DNA of 64,000 nt from Locusta migratoria (Eukaryota; Arthropoda; Insecta; Orthoptera; Acrididae): assembly GCA_026315105.1 (NCBI GenBank), contig CM048744.1, positions 929,751,503 to 929,815,502 of the forward strand, in the 5' to 3' direction. How positions within the stretch are numbered: the first letter of the stretch is position 1; every line of letters begins with the position of its first letter. The position numbers were made by a program, and so were the translations under genes. Shown here piece by piece: positions 20,486-31,207 of the stretch. The notes beneath the pieces are model-generated. The model had not been told where the DNA came from. It did no database searches and saw only the letters and a list, made by a program, of their open reading frames with translations.

Positions 20486-20540
<55 letters not shown>
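20482..20540. repeat. (CA)n microsatellite in repeat arm
   Basis: About 29 CA units immediately next to the hammerhead-like motif of the left arm. The mirror-image (GT)n lies at 21637-21686 in the right arm. Confidence 0.95.
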
Positions 20541-20541
<1 letters not shown>

Positions 20542-20544
20542 TGC

Positions 20545-20573
20545 TAGCTTTCGCAGCCTAGCTGCTTCATCAG
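20545..20573 (-). ncRNA. Hammerhead-like core, best-preserved copy (left arm)
   Basis: The minus strand reads CTGATGA, A, GCAG, CTAGG, CTGC, GAAAGCTA. The first box is the exact CUGAUGA consensus, the 4-bp stem GCAG/CTGC is perfect and the GAAA box is exact. There is one unpaired A between box one and the stem that the canonical core lacks. Stem I and stem III partners were not identified. Confidence 0.5.
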
Positions 20574-21609
20574 GCAGAAGGGAAGGAGAGGGAAAAGGAA
20601 ATGATGAGGGTTTTAAGGAAGGGGGTAAGGAGCCATTCCAATCCCGGGACAGGAAAGACTTACCTTGGGGGAAAAATGGAGGGTAAATAAATGCACATAC
20701 ACCCACACATTTACACAGACACCAATATATAAGTATATATATATGTATAGGAGGAGACTTTCCTGGTGGGTAAAATGTGTATAAAAATAAAGATCCACTT
20801 TCCTTGATGTCAACCTCCATGTGCCCAATGGCCAACTTCACACATCCGTCCACATCAAACCAACCAATGAACAACAGTACCTTCATTATGACAGCTGCCA
20901 TCCATTCCACATCAAACGTTCCCTTCCCTGCAGTTTAGGTCTTCATGGTGAATGAGTCTGTTCCAGTCCCGAATCCCTGAACCAATACACCAATAACCTA
21001 ATAACAGCTTTTATATCCCGCAGCTATCCTCCATATCAGGTACAGAAGCAAATTGCCAGAGCCACTTCGTCATCCCCCCCAAATTCAAAACCTTTCACAG
21101 AAGAACCCCAGAAGTGCCCCTCTTGTCACCGGATACTATCCAGGACTGGAGCGGACTCTGAATGTGGCTCTCCAGCAAGGATACGACTTCCTTAAATCCT
21201 GCCCCGAAATGAGATCCATCCTTCATGACATCCTTCCAACTCCACCGAGAGTGTCTTTCCGCCACCCACCTAACCTCCGTAACCTCCTAGTCCATCCCTA
21301 TAAAATCCCCAAGCCACCTTCCCTACCCTCTGGCTACTACCCATGTAACCGACCCCGTTGTAAAACCTGCCCTATGCACCCTTCCACCACCACTTACTCC
21401 AGTCCTGTAACCCGGAAGGTGTACACGATCAAGGGCAGAGCCACACACTAAGTGTACTTGCGTCTGTGTAAATGAGTGGCTGTGTGTGTATTTGTTTACC
21501 GTCCTTTTATCCCCCCAAGGTGGGTCTTTCCTGTCCCGGGATTGGAATGACTCCATACCCACTCCTTTAAAACCCTCATCATTTCCTTTTCCCTCTCCTT
21601 CCCTTCTGC

Positions 21610-21637
21610 CTGACGAAGCAGCTAGGCTGCGAAAGCT

Positions 21638-21638
<1 letters not shown>
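21610..21638 (+). ncRNA. Hammerhead-like core, best-preserved copy (right arm)
   Basis: CTGACGA, A, GCAG, CTAGG, CTGC, GAAAGCTT, followed directly by GTGTTTGTGTGTG. CUGANGA and GAAA are both exact. It is the mirror partner of the motif at 20545-20573 across the palindrome. Confidence 0.5.

Positions 21639-21686
<48 letters not shown>
21637..21686. repeat. (GT)n microsatellite in repeat arm
   Basis: About 22 GT units directly after the GAAAGCTT box. Confidence 0.95.
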
Positions 21687-21687
<1 letters not shown>

Positions 21688-21784
21688 TAGAGGAAAAATT
21701 CCTAACAGGAAAAATATATGTAAAAATTAGATGAAGTCTATTCTTCAGAGGATCATATAGATAGAATCACAAGGCCTTATAGGA

Positions 21785-23459
21785 ATCCTTGGATGACACA
21801 GGGTGAACTTAATTTATGAAAGGAGAAAATATGAAAATGCGGCAAGTGAAGTGGGCAAAAGGGAGTATGAAAGGCTGTAAAATAAGGTTGACAGGGTGTG
21901 CAGACTGGCAAAACAGGAGTGGATAGAGCACAAATGCAAGTCTGTAAAAGGATTTCTAACTAAGGGATAGATAGATACTGCCTACAAGTAAGTAAAAGAG
22001 ACATTTGGAGACGAGAAAAACAGTTGCATAAATATCAAGTGCTCAGATAGAAAACCAGTACTAAGCAAAGAAGGGAAAGTGGAACTGTGGAAGGAATATA
22101 TTGAGGGTCTATAAAAGGGATATGAAGGCAGTAGAGATTTGAGTTGAAACAAGGCCCCTGGAGTAAGTGATATTCCCTCCAAACTGCTGATATCGTTGGG
22201 AGAACCGTCATGAAGAAATTGTTGCAGCTTGTGTGCAAAATGTATGACACATCAAAAATATTGACAGACTTCAAGAAAAGTATAATTATTCCAATTTCAA
22301 AGAAAGTAATTACAGGCAAGTGTGAAAATTACAGAACTATCAGTTTAGTAAGTCATGTTGCAAAATACTAACACAAACTGAGCGGCTCAGGGAACACAAT
22401 GGTAAGCGCCATTAGTGAATGTTTTGCATTATAGGGCAGTAAATGCAGCCTATGAGCTGTAGAGTATAATAAACCAAGTATAATTTATAATTTACCTCTA
22501 GAGGTAACTTTTTCATGGTGTATTATATTCTGCAGCTTATAAGCTGAATTTACTGCCATGTAATGCAAAATATTCACAAATGGCGCTTACCATTGTGTTC
22601 CCCCAAGTCGCTCCATTATTTATAGAGAAATGGCAAAACTGGGAGACGTTGACCTCGGGGAAGATTAGTTTGGATTTGGGAGAAATGTAGGAACACACAA
22701 AGCAAACTCACATTATGATATAGAAGATAGGTTAATAAAAGGCAAACTTATCTTATTAGCTTTTGAAATATTGAGAAAGCTTTTGACAATGTTAACTGGA
22801 ATACATTCTTTCAAATTCTGAAGGTAGCAGGGCTAAATGAAAAGTTATATACAACTCATACAAAAACCAGACAGCAGTTGTGTGAGTCAAGGGACATGAA
22901 AGGGACACAGTGGTTGGGAAAGAAGTAAGTCAAGGTTGTAGCCTTTCGCCAATTTGTTCAATACATACATTGAGCGTGAAGGAGTGTGAGGAGAAATTTG
23001 GAGAAGGAATTAAAGTTTAAGAAGAAGAAATAAAAACTTTGTAGTTTGCTGATGAAATTGTAATTCTTTCAGACACAGCAGAGGAGCTGGAAGAGTAATT
23101 GAATGGGATGGACAGTGTTTTGAAATAATGCTGTAAGATGGACACTAACAAGATCAAAACAAGGAGAATGGAATGTAATCTAAGAAAATCAGTTGATGCT
23201 AAAGGAATTGTTGGATTCTGAATGAATACGATTAGTAATGAGACAATAAAATTAGTAGATGAGGGTTTTTTTTTTTCATTGGGGTAGCAAAATAGCTTCT
23301 GATAGCAGAAGTAAAGAATATATAAAATGCAGAATGGCTACGGAAAGAAAAGCATTTCCAAAAACGTGAAATTTATTGACATCCAAAATTAATTTAGATG
23401 TTAGGATGTCCTTTCTGAAAGCATTTGTCTGGAGTGTAGCATTTTATGGGAGTGAAATG
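21785..23459 (+). pseudogene. Decayed copy of the RTE-like LINE
   Basis: The plus strand aligns along its length with the intact copies at 6.1-7.6 and 44.4-46.2 kb, but with stops and indels. Recognisable pieces are ERRKYENAASEVGKREYERL, AKQEWIEHKCKSVKGFL, DRKPVLSKEGKVELWKEYIE, NKAPGVSDIPSKLLISLGEP and QLEE-like remnants of the FADD region. It extends further 5' than the intact copies and ends near 23459 in the YGSE region, where a different repeat begins. A MITE splits it at 22380-22613. Confidence 0.8.
22380..22613. mobile_element. Palindromic MITE, 234 bp
   Basis: About 100-bp terminal inverted repeats start GAGCGGCTCAGGGAACAC on the left and GAGCGACTTGGGGGAACAC on the right complement. 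Both continue with AATGGTAAGCGCCATT and GGCAGTAAAT. It has no coding capacity. It interrupts the decayed RTE-like LINE between sequence equivalent to ATTAACACGAATT and TTATACAGAAGG of the intact copy. The superfamily is not identified, because no unambiguous target duplication is visible. Confidence 0.85.
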
Positions 23460-23564
23460 TTTCTATCATCATCTCTGTGTTGGCTGGTATACCTGTATTA
23501 ATACCATATCTTTCACTCTACCTTGCAGTTGTATCATCACCAGCCTTTCTTGAATAAAACTTTC

Positions 23565-24255
23565 ACTCTACAGTGGAGTGTGCACTGATATGAAACTTCC
23601 TGGCATATTAAAATTGTGTGTCAGAACCAGGAATCGGACCTTTGCCTTTCATGGGATAGCACTCTAACTGACTGAGCTATTCTGGCATGCTTCATGATCC
23701 ATCTTTACAATTTTACTTCTGACAGTACCTTGCCTCCTACTTTCCAAACTTCCCAGAAGTTCTCCTGCGGACCTTGCAGGAATAGCACTACTGGAAGAAA
23801 CATGATGGAGACATGGCTTAGCCCCAGCCTAAGGGCTGTTTCCAGAATGATACTTTCACTCTGCAGTGGAGTGTGGGCTGATACGAAACTTCCTGGCAGA
23901 TTAAAACTGTGTGCCAGAAACAGAACTCGAATCTGGTACCTTTGCCTTTCATGATCAAGCACTCTAACCGGCTGTGGTATCCTGGAAGTTTCATATCTGC
24001 GCACACTCAGCTGCAGAGTGAAAGTTTCATTCTGGAAACATCCCTTAGGTTGTGACTAAGCCATGTTTCCACTGTATCCTTTCTTCCAGTGGTGCTGTTC
24101 TCACAGGGTTAGTGGGAGAATAATTCTGAGGACAGACCATGAAGCATGCTGGAATAGCTCAGTCTGTTAAAGCACTTGCCTGTGAATGGCAATGGTCCCA
24201 GATTTGAGTCCCAGTTCCAGCACACAATTTTAATATGCCAGGAAGTTTGACATTG
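23565..24255. repeat. Inverted repeat built from tRNA-derived units
   Basis: The ends are complementary: AAACTTCCTGGCATATTAAA near 23593 and TTTAATATGCCAGGAAGTTT near 24248. Inside are tRNA-like segments: minus 23630-23700 (TAGCTCAGTCAGTTAGAG) and plus 24148-24222 (TAGCTCAGTCTGTTAAAGCA with a complete 7-bp acceptor stem GCTGGAA/TTCCAGC). The shared word TTCACTCT.CAGTGGAGTGT appears more than once. The same family occurs at 63140-63590. Confidence 0.7.
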
Positions 24256-24510
24256 AACCTTTTTTACCTTATATTTAAATTTCTGTCCTATAAATATTCC
24301 AACTCCATTTTCACCATAATTGATTTGTCTCGAGCAGATAAGCTTATAATCCCCTCCCACCATATTTTACCAACTCCAAGTGCATCTAATTTGTTCCTTT
24401 TCATCTCCTGCTTAACATCATCTATCTTTTGCTACTAACAATTATAACAGAAAAAATATTTAGAGGCATTAACATAAAACTATTGTGACTACCTTTCTTG
24501 TGTTACATAC
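24256..24510. other. Cadherin intron, nothing recognised
   Basis: Short AT-rich intron piece between a repeat and the donor site of a cadherin exon. Confidence 0.5.
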
Positions 24511-24664
24511 CAGGAGCAACTTCACGATCAAATCCATGATTGCTAGTGGCAATCAAAACAACTCCACTTACTGGATCAAGTGTGAGTGAAGTGTTGTGGA
24601 GACCAAGAATGTGGGTGTACCGAACTCTTCCATATATACCAGTGTCCACATCAGTTGCATGAAC
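24511..24664 (-). CDS. Cadherin-family gene, third exon in this window
   Basis: On the minus strand the acceptor (GGAAATTCACAG) precedes 154 coding bases and a GTATGT donor follows. The exon starts in phase 0 and ends in phase 1. It encodes VHATDVDTGIYGRVRYTHI, LHNTSLTLDPVSGVVLIA and SNHGFDREVAPG. ATDVDTG..GRVRY is the calcium-binding motif and FDRE the companion motif of one EC repeat. LHNTS is a potential N-glycosylation site. It joins the upstream exon as LLTQ-VHATD and the downstream exon as REVAP-EFYLQVEATD, so no exon is missing. The intron before it is 31.8 kb. Confidence 0.94.
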
Positions 24665-24979
24665 CTGTGAATTTCCAGAAGAATAGTTTTTCAGAGGAGA
24701 AGGCATGTGGAAAAATATGAATGGAAAGCTTAGAAGAGACGGTGATAATTTATATCAATTTAAGTTAACTCATATTGGCTAAGTAACTTCACATTGTTGT
24801 TGAAAGTGATTCCACCAGTAATTCCATGACAGATTCATTACCTTATGAAATATACAACAGAAAGAGTTCTCTATTTGTAATTGGTAGGACATACATTTAA
24901 GAAAGTTCACTAAACAATTTAGTAGTTACGAGTACAGTGAAATAAGGTCATAATAAAACTAATCTTCTTACTACATATT
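24665..24979. other. Start of the 31.8-kb cadherin intron, nothing recognised
   Basis: About 300 bases of AT-rich intron before the Gypsy remnant. Confidence 0.5.
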
Positions 24980-27660
24980 GGCACTGTATAAAGTGTATGA
25001 TTTTGGGATCTTGCACAGTCTTGTAATTGTGTTTCTTATATGTGGAATATTTGGGGTTGCAGTCCCAGAGGGGAAGGGGATGGAGTGACAACAGCAGCCT
25101 GCATTGAAATCTGAGGTGTCCCAGGAACTGTTAGCTCTACCACATCCACAGGCAGGATTGAGGGATCGTGAAGGTGGCATGGAGTGGGGTCGAAGACGGC
25201 AAAGTCATCGAGCTGGTGAGGTTAACGTACCTGCCACTCGAGACAATGAGTAGCAGGATGATCATTCAACAAACTAGGATGATAAGGCACACTTCACTAG
25301 AGGAGAGGACGAATGCACAAGCGGCATCTGAGTCAGAGAGGAGATAGTGTGATACACTTAAAAATCTCACACCTACTCTGATGATAGGTAAGAGAGCCGC
25401 TAGTAGCCATGCAGATGATGAAAACTGAGCTGTCGGACAAGAGAACAGAGATGTCAAGGATGAGGGGGGGAGGGGGGGGGGCGGAACAGGGACATCAAAC
25501 TTGACAAATGGAGTTACAGGAACAGGAAGGAAAGTGAACCCTTGAAATGGAGAGGCAAATGAGGCTTGAGACCCCTCAAATGAAGGGGTTGAGGAGGGGG
25601 GCATGTCACCTGTTGCAGAACCTCATGTTAGGATGGGAAGGGAGGGGAGGAGAATGAGGGAGTTGCTTCATGCTTCGTTAGTGGAAGAAAGTCGTCCTCA
25701 TTCTGAGGCAAAGAAGCATGCTCAACATGAGTAGGTTTGACACAGTTAACTGAAACAGTGGAGGGGGTTCCATTGAATGAAATAGTAAAGTTCTTCAGGG
25801 ACCTTCTGATCTCCCATGTCATCCCAGAGCATTACAAAGTTGCAAGAGTCCAGCTCCCACTTGACTCTGACAGACGGAGGAGAGTGGCTGGAAGTGGAGT
25901 GGATTGATTCTGGTGCAGTGAAGCCATACTCGATCAATCAATCAGTTGAGTGAGAAGGGGGTGGGGGAGGGTTGATGAGCTCCCCTGGTAAAACCTAAAA
26001 CCGAAGGTTATCCGTATACAAATTATACAAGTCCTGTCATGGTGAGTGGCCCAAAGGCCAAGGAGTACAAGGGGAAGGGCCTCCATCCAGAGGATGTTGT
26101 GGCATCATAGAGCTGTTTTTAGAGTCATATGCCACCGCTCTACCAGCCTGTTGTTCTGAGGGTCGTAGCGGGGGTGCGGACGCACTTAGTGCCACAGAGG
26201 TGGCCAATTCAAACTGTCAGCCTTGGTCAGTATTAATGACCAATGGACAGTCACAGCAAGCAACCTAGGATTGTGACGTTTTCGGTCATCATGTAGAGGA
26301 GGGTAATGTTGTGTGATTGATTGTGGAAAGTATGTATGGGAAACCGTCAGTGGGTGGAAGAGGCCCAACTATATCAATGTGGACATGTTGAAATCTACCT
26401 GCAGGAATAGGAAAAGGACCCATGGGAGGGAAAGTGTGGGTTGCGATATTGTTTCATTGACAGGGGAGGCAGGCGCGTGCCCATGCCTGACAGTCGCACT
26501 TCATGTCCGCCAGAAGAATTGCTCAGTGACTAGTCTGATTGAGGTATGGATACCAGGGTGTGCCATTTCATGGAGTTACTGAAACATTTCACGCTGAAGT
26601 GGCAAGGAATGAGGAGGCACAGTTTACCTGTTGAATGATCATACCAAATCTCACCAACAACAGCAAAGAAGGAGGTGTGAATGGGGTTGAGAGGGGAAGT
26701 ATGGGAAGAAACAAGTTGCATGAGGTTGTCATCAGCTAATTGTAAGACAGTGAGGTTAGAAATGTCAATCAGCGAGGACACGGCATCAACCTATGACAGG
26801 AAGTTGGCTCGACATTGTCCACGCCCTTTACATACCTGACAGCAGCAGGTAGTGAAAGCGACGAGGTGGAGGGTCAGCCACTAGGGTTCTGAATGGCTGC
26901 AGATAGAGGTTTGTGATCTGTGAAAATGTAAAAGGGCCAACCCTCGACATCAGAATGAAAGTGTTTGATTGCCTTGTAAATGGCCAAAAGCTCGTGATTG
27001 AATGCTGAATACTTTTGCTGTGCATTGTTCAGTTTCTTTGAGAAGTCTTGGAGGGGGAATTGTTGCTGTCAAAGGACTGACTGAGAACCACACCGATAGC
27101 ATTGTTGCTGGCATCTGTTTTAATGATGATGTCCATTAGTGCATGTGCATTAGTGACAGCACATGCCAACAGGCCTTTAAGGGCTGTCAACACCTTAGTC
27201 ATTTCAGGGTTCCAGTACACAGGGTGGGTGATGGAGGTTTGTTTACCTGGTAGAGCATCTAATGGAGGGGTCTGAATCACAGCCGCTTGGTAATTTGATG
27301 CCAGTAATAGCTGATGGTGCCAAAAAATGTCTCAGTTCTTTAAAGATTGGGGGGCAGGGTAGATCTTTAATGGAGTTAACTTTCTCAGCCAGAGGGGAGA
27401 CGCCACCCTCAGAGACAGTGTAACCTAGAAAACAAACAGAAGTTTGATGAAGTTGGTCTTTGCTGTGGTTTAACTCAATGCCCGCCTTGGCTAGGGTTCA
27501 TGTAGGACCTGCAGGTGTCACTTGTTTTTTTCAACAGAGGCAATGCATAGTAAGATGTCATCCAAATAGACAAAACACAGCTTAAGGCCTCTCAGGGGGC
27601 TCGGCATTAATTTGTTGAGTACGGGCTTGGTGAACCTGGGGCCCTGAGCTAGGGACTGGT
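24980..27660 (-). pseudogene. Gypsy-type LTR retrotransposon pol remnant (RT, RNase H, integrase)
   Basis: Read on the minus strand. GLKLCFVYLDDILLC (YLDD at 27557-27568) is the RT active site. LAEKVNSIKDLP and FLGA-like pieces follow it. VYWNPEMTKVLTALKG and IIIKTDASNNAIGVVLSQS (27029-27200) mark the start of RNase H, with FNHELLAIYKAIKHF and IFTDHKPL near 26910-27000. RFQHVHIDIVGPLPPTDG (26343-26400) is the integrase core around its first catalytic Asp. The order RT-RNase H-integrase is that of Gypsy elements. Many stops and frameshifts are present. LTRs were not located. Confidence 0.78.
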
Positions 27661-28470
27661 AAGCACCACCAGTCTTCTGACATCATAACCTCTGGGCACC
27701 TTTCAGCGACCACTGTGCGGCACGGCGGTGGAACATTGTGTGTACCAGGGAATGGGGATCTTGGCTTGACCACCCAGGTCGCGAGAAAGGAAATACCTCT
27801 ATAAAAAAAAAAACCTCAATCCTAAGGTGTGCTAAGTGCTGATGGGATGCATGGCTGTGAAGTGGAACAATTGCTAGCAAGCAACCTCTGGGGATACTGC
27901 CGCACCTCAGTCGTATAAGGCTTACTTAGGAAAGTGGGGCTCTGTCTAGGTGGACATTTAGTTCCCTAGTTGCTTGTAGGACTAAGATAGATCGATTGAG
28001 TAATTTTAAACATCCTGTAGGATGGATGCACCACTGGGGGGGGGGGGGGGGGTACCAAAACCCAATCAAAAAAGAGGGCTCACTTAGCAAGTCCTCCAGA
28101 TACAGTAATATGTAATGTGGTTGTATTAGAGAGTAACAGAGCACATTCTGTTGTGGAGAATGTGTTTTTAGTTATTAATTCAAAAGGATTTAGAGGGCAT
28201 TGCGGGAAACTTTCAGTGAAATGATTACGAAACAGTACCCTGTTGGTTGAAACAGGTAGTTCCCAACAAGTGGAAAACCTTAGGAAAGCCAAGTGCCTTG
28301 GGGAGTATGAAATCAACATAGAGATGCACAGTACCCTCAACTACAGCAAAGGCGTGGTCTCTTGTCGTGATCTCACCATTTGATTCCCATCAACGAACTA
28401 GGGGACAGATAGGCCTCAGAGCGAATAGTGGACGTACATAACATCCCGAAAAGTTTGGATGGAGGACTTG
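27661..28470. other. Unassigned sequence between Gypsy remnant and I-group LINE
   Basis: It contains a run of about 18 G at 28048-28066. Minus-strand frames have some coding-like stretches (for example VEGTVHLYVDFILPKALGF) but I do not recognise a domain. It may be more LTR-element sequence or a separate insertion. Confidence 0.3.
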
Positions 28471-29344
28471 TAAAATCAGACTCCTTCACCTCATCTTTAA
28501 TAGTCCGAAATTGCCAGAGTACGTAAAAACAGGTTTTCTTAGGCTAAAGGTGCAGCCCTATGTGCCCAACCCTATGCAATGTTTTAAATGTCAGCAGTTC
28601 GGGCATACTACACTAGCTTGTAAAGGAGAGACCCCTTGTGGTAAATGTGGGAAGGTTGCCCATGATGGATGTGAGTGTACGCCACCTGCAAAGTGTGTCA
28701 ACTGCTCTGAGGATCATCCACTCTGGAGCAGAGATTGCACAGTGTATTTGGAGGAGAAAAAAGTGCAGGAAATTAAAACCACCAAGCAGATTTCCTACTT
28801 TGAGGCTATTAAGATCTTCAAGGCCATGCAGCCTTCCTCCTTTGTCACGTCTTTTGCTGCTGTTGTACAAAAGCCAGTCCCAGAGTTGATGTCTCCACTC
28901 AGACGGATGTTGCTAATGTTGGTACCAACACCTGTACCTGTGAGTGCACCTGTAAGGCTGCAGTTGTTACATAACCCAAACCCCTGCCACATACACGAGA
29001 AAAAGCTACTGGTGTCACCATTACAGAACTTTTGGTGCCCTCCCCAGCTGAGGCCGATGGCCAGGCCCTGGCACCTTCAAAGCCAGAGGCTATTCCCAAG
29101 GTCATCACTGACCTTTCTACTCCTGCTATTGCTAACGTAACTATTACAAAGCAGAAACAGGCAAAGGGAAAAGGCAAAAGCAAATACTAAATCATCTGCT
29201 TTCGTAGAGGTCATTATACCTGACATCCCTTCTGACTCTGCTCCAGAGCTCTTGGAGCTGGATGTGCCCCAAGACTGAACCTCCAGCCAAGTCAGTCTCA
29301 CCCACTGAATGGAAAGAGAGAGTGGGGATACAGCCTCCGTGAAG
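28471..29344 (+). pseudogene. I-group LINE ORF1 with three CCHC zinc knuckles
   Basis: The recognisable frame starts near 28490 (FNSPKLPEYVKTGFLRLKV). Three zinc knuckles follow: CFKCQQFGHTTLAC, CGKCGKVAHDGCEC and CVNCSEDHPLWSRDC (about 28580-28740). This is the nucleic-acid-binding tail of ORF1 in I/Jockey-group LINEs, which coats the element RNA. The frame runs to 29140, but the N-terminal part is missing or unrecognisable. ORF2 of the same element starts at 29345. Confidence 0.75.
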
Positions 29345-29884
29345 ATGGCTCCCATACTGCAGTGGAACCTGCAGGGATTTAGGACCCGCGTGTAGGAATT
29401 GGGGTTGTTGACTCGGGATACACTTCCACATGTCTGTCTTCAAGAAAATTGCTTTAAAGAAACAGACACTCCTGAGTTACGCGGATATTTCCTCTACAGA
29501 GAGAATTACCTAACTGGTGTGAGAGCTAAAGTTGGGGTGGCTATTTTCGTCAATGCTACCTACCACTCCTCACCTGTCCCACTCACTACAGGCCTGCAAG
29601 CAGTCGCAGTGCCTGTGTCTTCGTGGCACCATTTGACAATATGTTCACTTTACCTGCCCTCTCATGATGTACTTGATGAAGATGCTCTCCCCCAACCATT
29701 CATCCTGTGTGGTAATTTTAATGCACACAATGTGCTTTGGGGCTCTGCAACCACCTGCCCCAGAGGTAGAGCAATTGAGAGGATTATTTTGTCATCTAGT
29801 GCACATTTGCTGAATACAGACCAGAGTACACACTTCTGTGTTGTGAGGGTCATTCTCCACCATTGATCTCTCACTATCCTCTCC
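29345..29884 (+). pseudogene. I-group LINE ORF2 start: endonuclease N-terminal half
   Basis: The ATG at 29345 opens MAPILQWNLQGFRTRV, then a TAG at 29393-29395, then the same frame continues with VCLQENCFKETD, RAKVGVAIFVNATY, CSLYLPS and FILCGNFNAHNVLWGS. These are the N, E, Y and D-x-N blocks of the LINE endonuclease. The frame shifts near 29845 before the CR1 insertion at 29885. Confidence 0.8.
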
Positions 29885-30226
29885 AGTTGCTCAGTAGACA
29901 CCGGCCAGGACACAAGCGACAGCAGCAGCAGCAGCTCCTCTACATTGTAAGATAACAGGCTTCCTAATAGAAGTGACTTATTTTCATTTCGTGTGCGCTT
30001 TCATTTACAGTTCTTAAATCTTTAGTGTGCTTGCATGTTTATTTACTAAGAATCGCATTTAGTTGTTAGTTCAGTTGTTTTCTTGATTTATTAGCTCGCG
30101 TATATATTTTTCAGACCCTCCGTTAATAAACAGTTTAGTGTTAGCTTCATATTTTTTGAAACTCACTGTTTATCAAACTTCTGTGTCCTCAGACGTACTT
30201 CCTTGGAAGTTACATAGGTTTTTAGA

Positions 30227-31207
30227 ATGGCTAGGAACTGTGACTGCTGCGAACGGATGGAGGCAGAGTTGGTGACTCTTCGCTCACAGCTTCAGGTGGT
30301 GTTGGCATCGCTGGCAACGCTTCAGACTGCAGTGGGTGGGCGCCGCTGTTGTGGGCCGCTCGCGGGGGTGCAGCATACGCCCTGTGCGTCTGTTGTGCCC
30401 TCCGATTGGCCTGTGGCTGTGGCCAGCCCGCTCACTGCCCATGAGGAGGTAGCCCCCCAATCCGTGGTGGACTGGGAGGTCTTCTCAGCGTGTGTCAGGT
30501 GGCGTAAAACTTCCCGGGGGACCGAAGTGGAGGCCTCCCCGGTTAGTCTTGCCAACAGATTCGAGGCGCTGTCTGTGTCAGAGGATGTTCCTGACACAGA
30601 TGGTCTTGCTTGTCCTGTACTCACCCCCCTGCCTTCAAGATCCGGGCACTCACAGAGGGTGGGTTTGCTAGTAGTTGGGAGCTCCAATGTTAGGCGGGTG
30701 ATGGAGCCCCTTAGGAAAATGGCTGCTAAAGAGGGGAAGAAATCCAATGTGCACTCCATGTGCATACCAGGGTGAGTCATTCCAGATGTGGAACGGGTCC
30801 TTCCGGATGCCATGAAGAGCACAGGGTGCAGCCAGCTGCAGGTGGTGGCTCATGTTGGAACCAATGATGTGTGTCACTTTGGATCAGAAGAGATTCTCTC
30901 TGGTTTTGAGCGGCTATCAGAAATGGTAAAGACTGCCAGTCTTGCTTGCAAGATGAAAGCGGAGCTCACAATCTGCAGCATTGTCGACAGGACTGACTGC
31001 GGACCTTTGATTCAGAGCCGAGTGGAGGGTCTGAATCAGAGGCTCAGATGGTTCTGTGACCGTGTGGGCTGCAGATTCCTCGAGTTACGTCAAAGGGTGG
31101 TGGGTTTTCGTGTTCTTCTAAATAGGTCAGGAGTCCACTATACTCAGGAAGCGGCTACACGGGTAGCGGGGGCTGTGTGGCATGGACTGGGCAGTTTTTT
31201 AGGTTAG
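30227..31207 (+). pseudogene. CR1 ORF1 with coiled-coil start and SGNH/esterase domain, one in-frame stop
   Basis: The ORF starts MARNCDCCERMEAELVTL, a likely short coiled coil. It then has GLLVVGSSNVRRVMEPL (SGNH block I, GxSxxR type) and, after a TGA at 30773-30775, AHVGTNDVCHF (GTND block) and LLNRSGVHYTQEAA (C-terminal block). The two halves are in the same frame, so a single nonsense change splits a 326-codon ORF. In the last block the expected Asp before GVH is Ser, which would remove a catalytic residue. Confidence 0.75.

Larger units (their letters stand above)
20426..21745 (+). mobile_element. Palindromic Penelope-like element copy with Cys motif
   Basis: The left arm (20426-20790, minus-oriented) and right arm (21465-21745, plus) are inverted copies. 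Each has (CA)n or (GT)n, the hammerhead-like motif and the CCCTCATCATTTCC block. Between them the plus strand (21053-21451) is open for 132 codons. It encodes LERTLNVALQQGYDFLKSC, RSILHDILPTPPRVSFR, HPPNLRNLLVHPYKIP and GYYPCNRPRCKTCPMHPS. This is the region between the RT and GIY-YIG domains of Penelope-like elements, with the CxxxxCxxC motif intact. The GIY-YIG part is missing. Confidence 0.75.

Noticed and set aside
20353..20910. 185-residue minus-strand ORF
   Set aside because: It runs through a repeat arm and its (CA)n tract. The repeated arm explains it, and no domain is present.
24148..24222. Functional tRNA gene
   Set aside because: The acceptor stem is complete, but the T arm does not pair, U33 is missing and the segment is inside a repeated inverted element.
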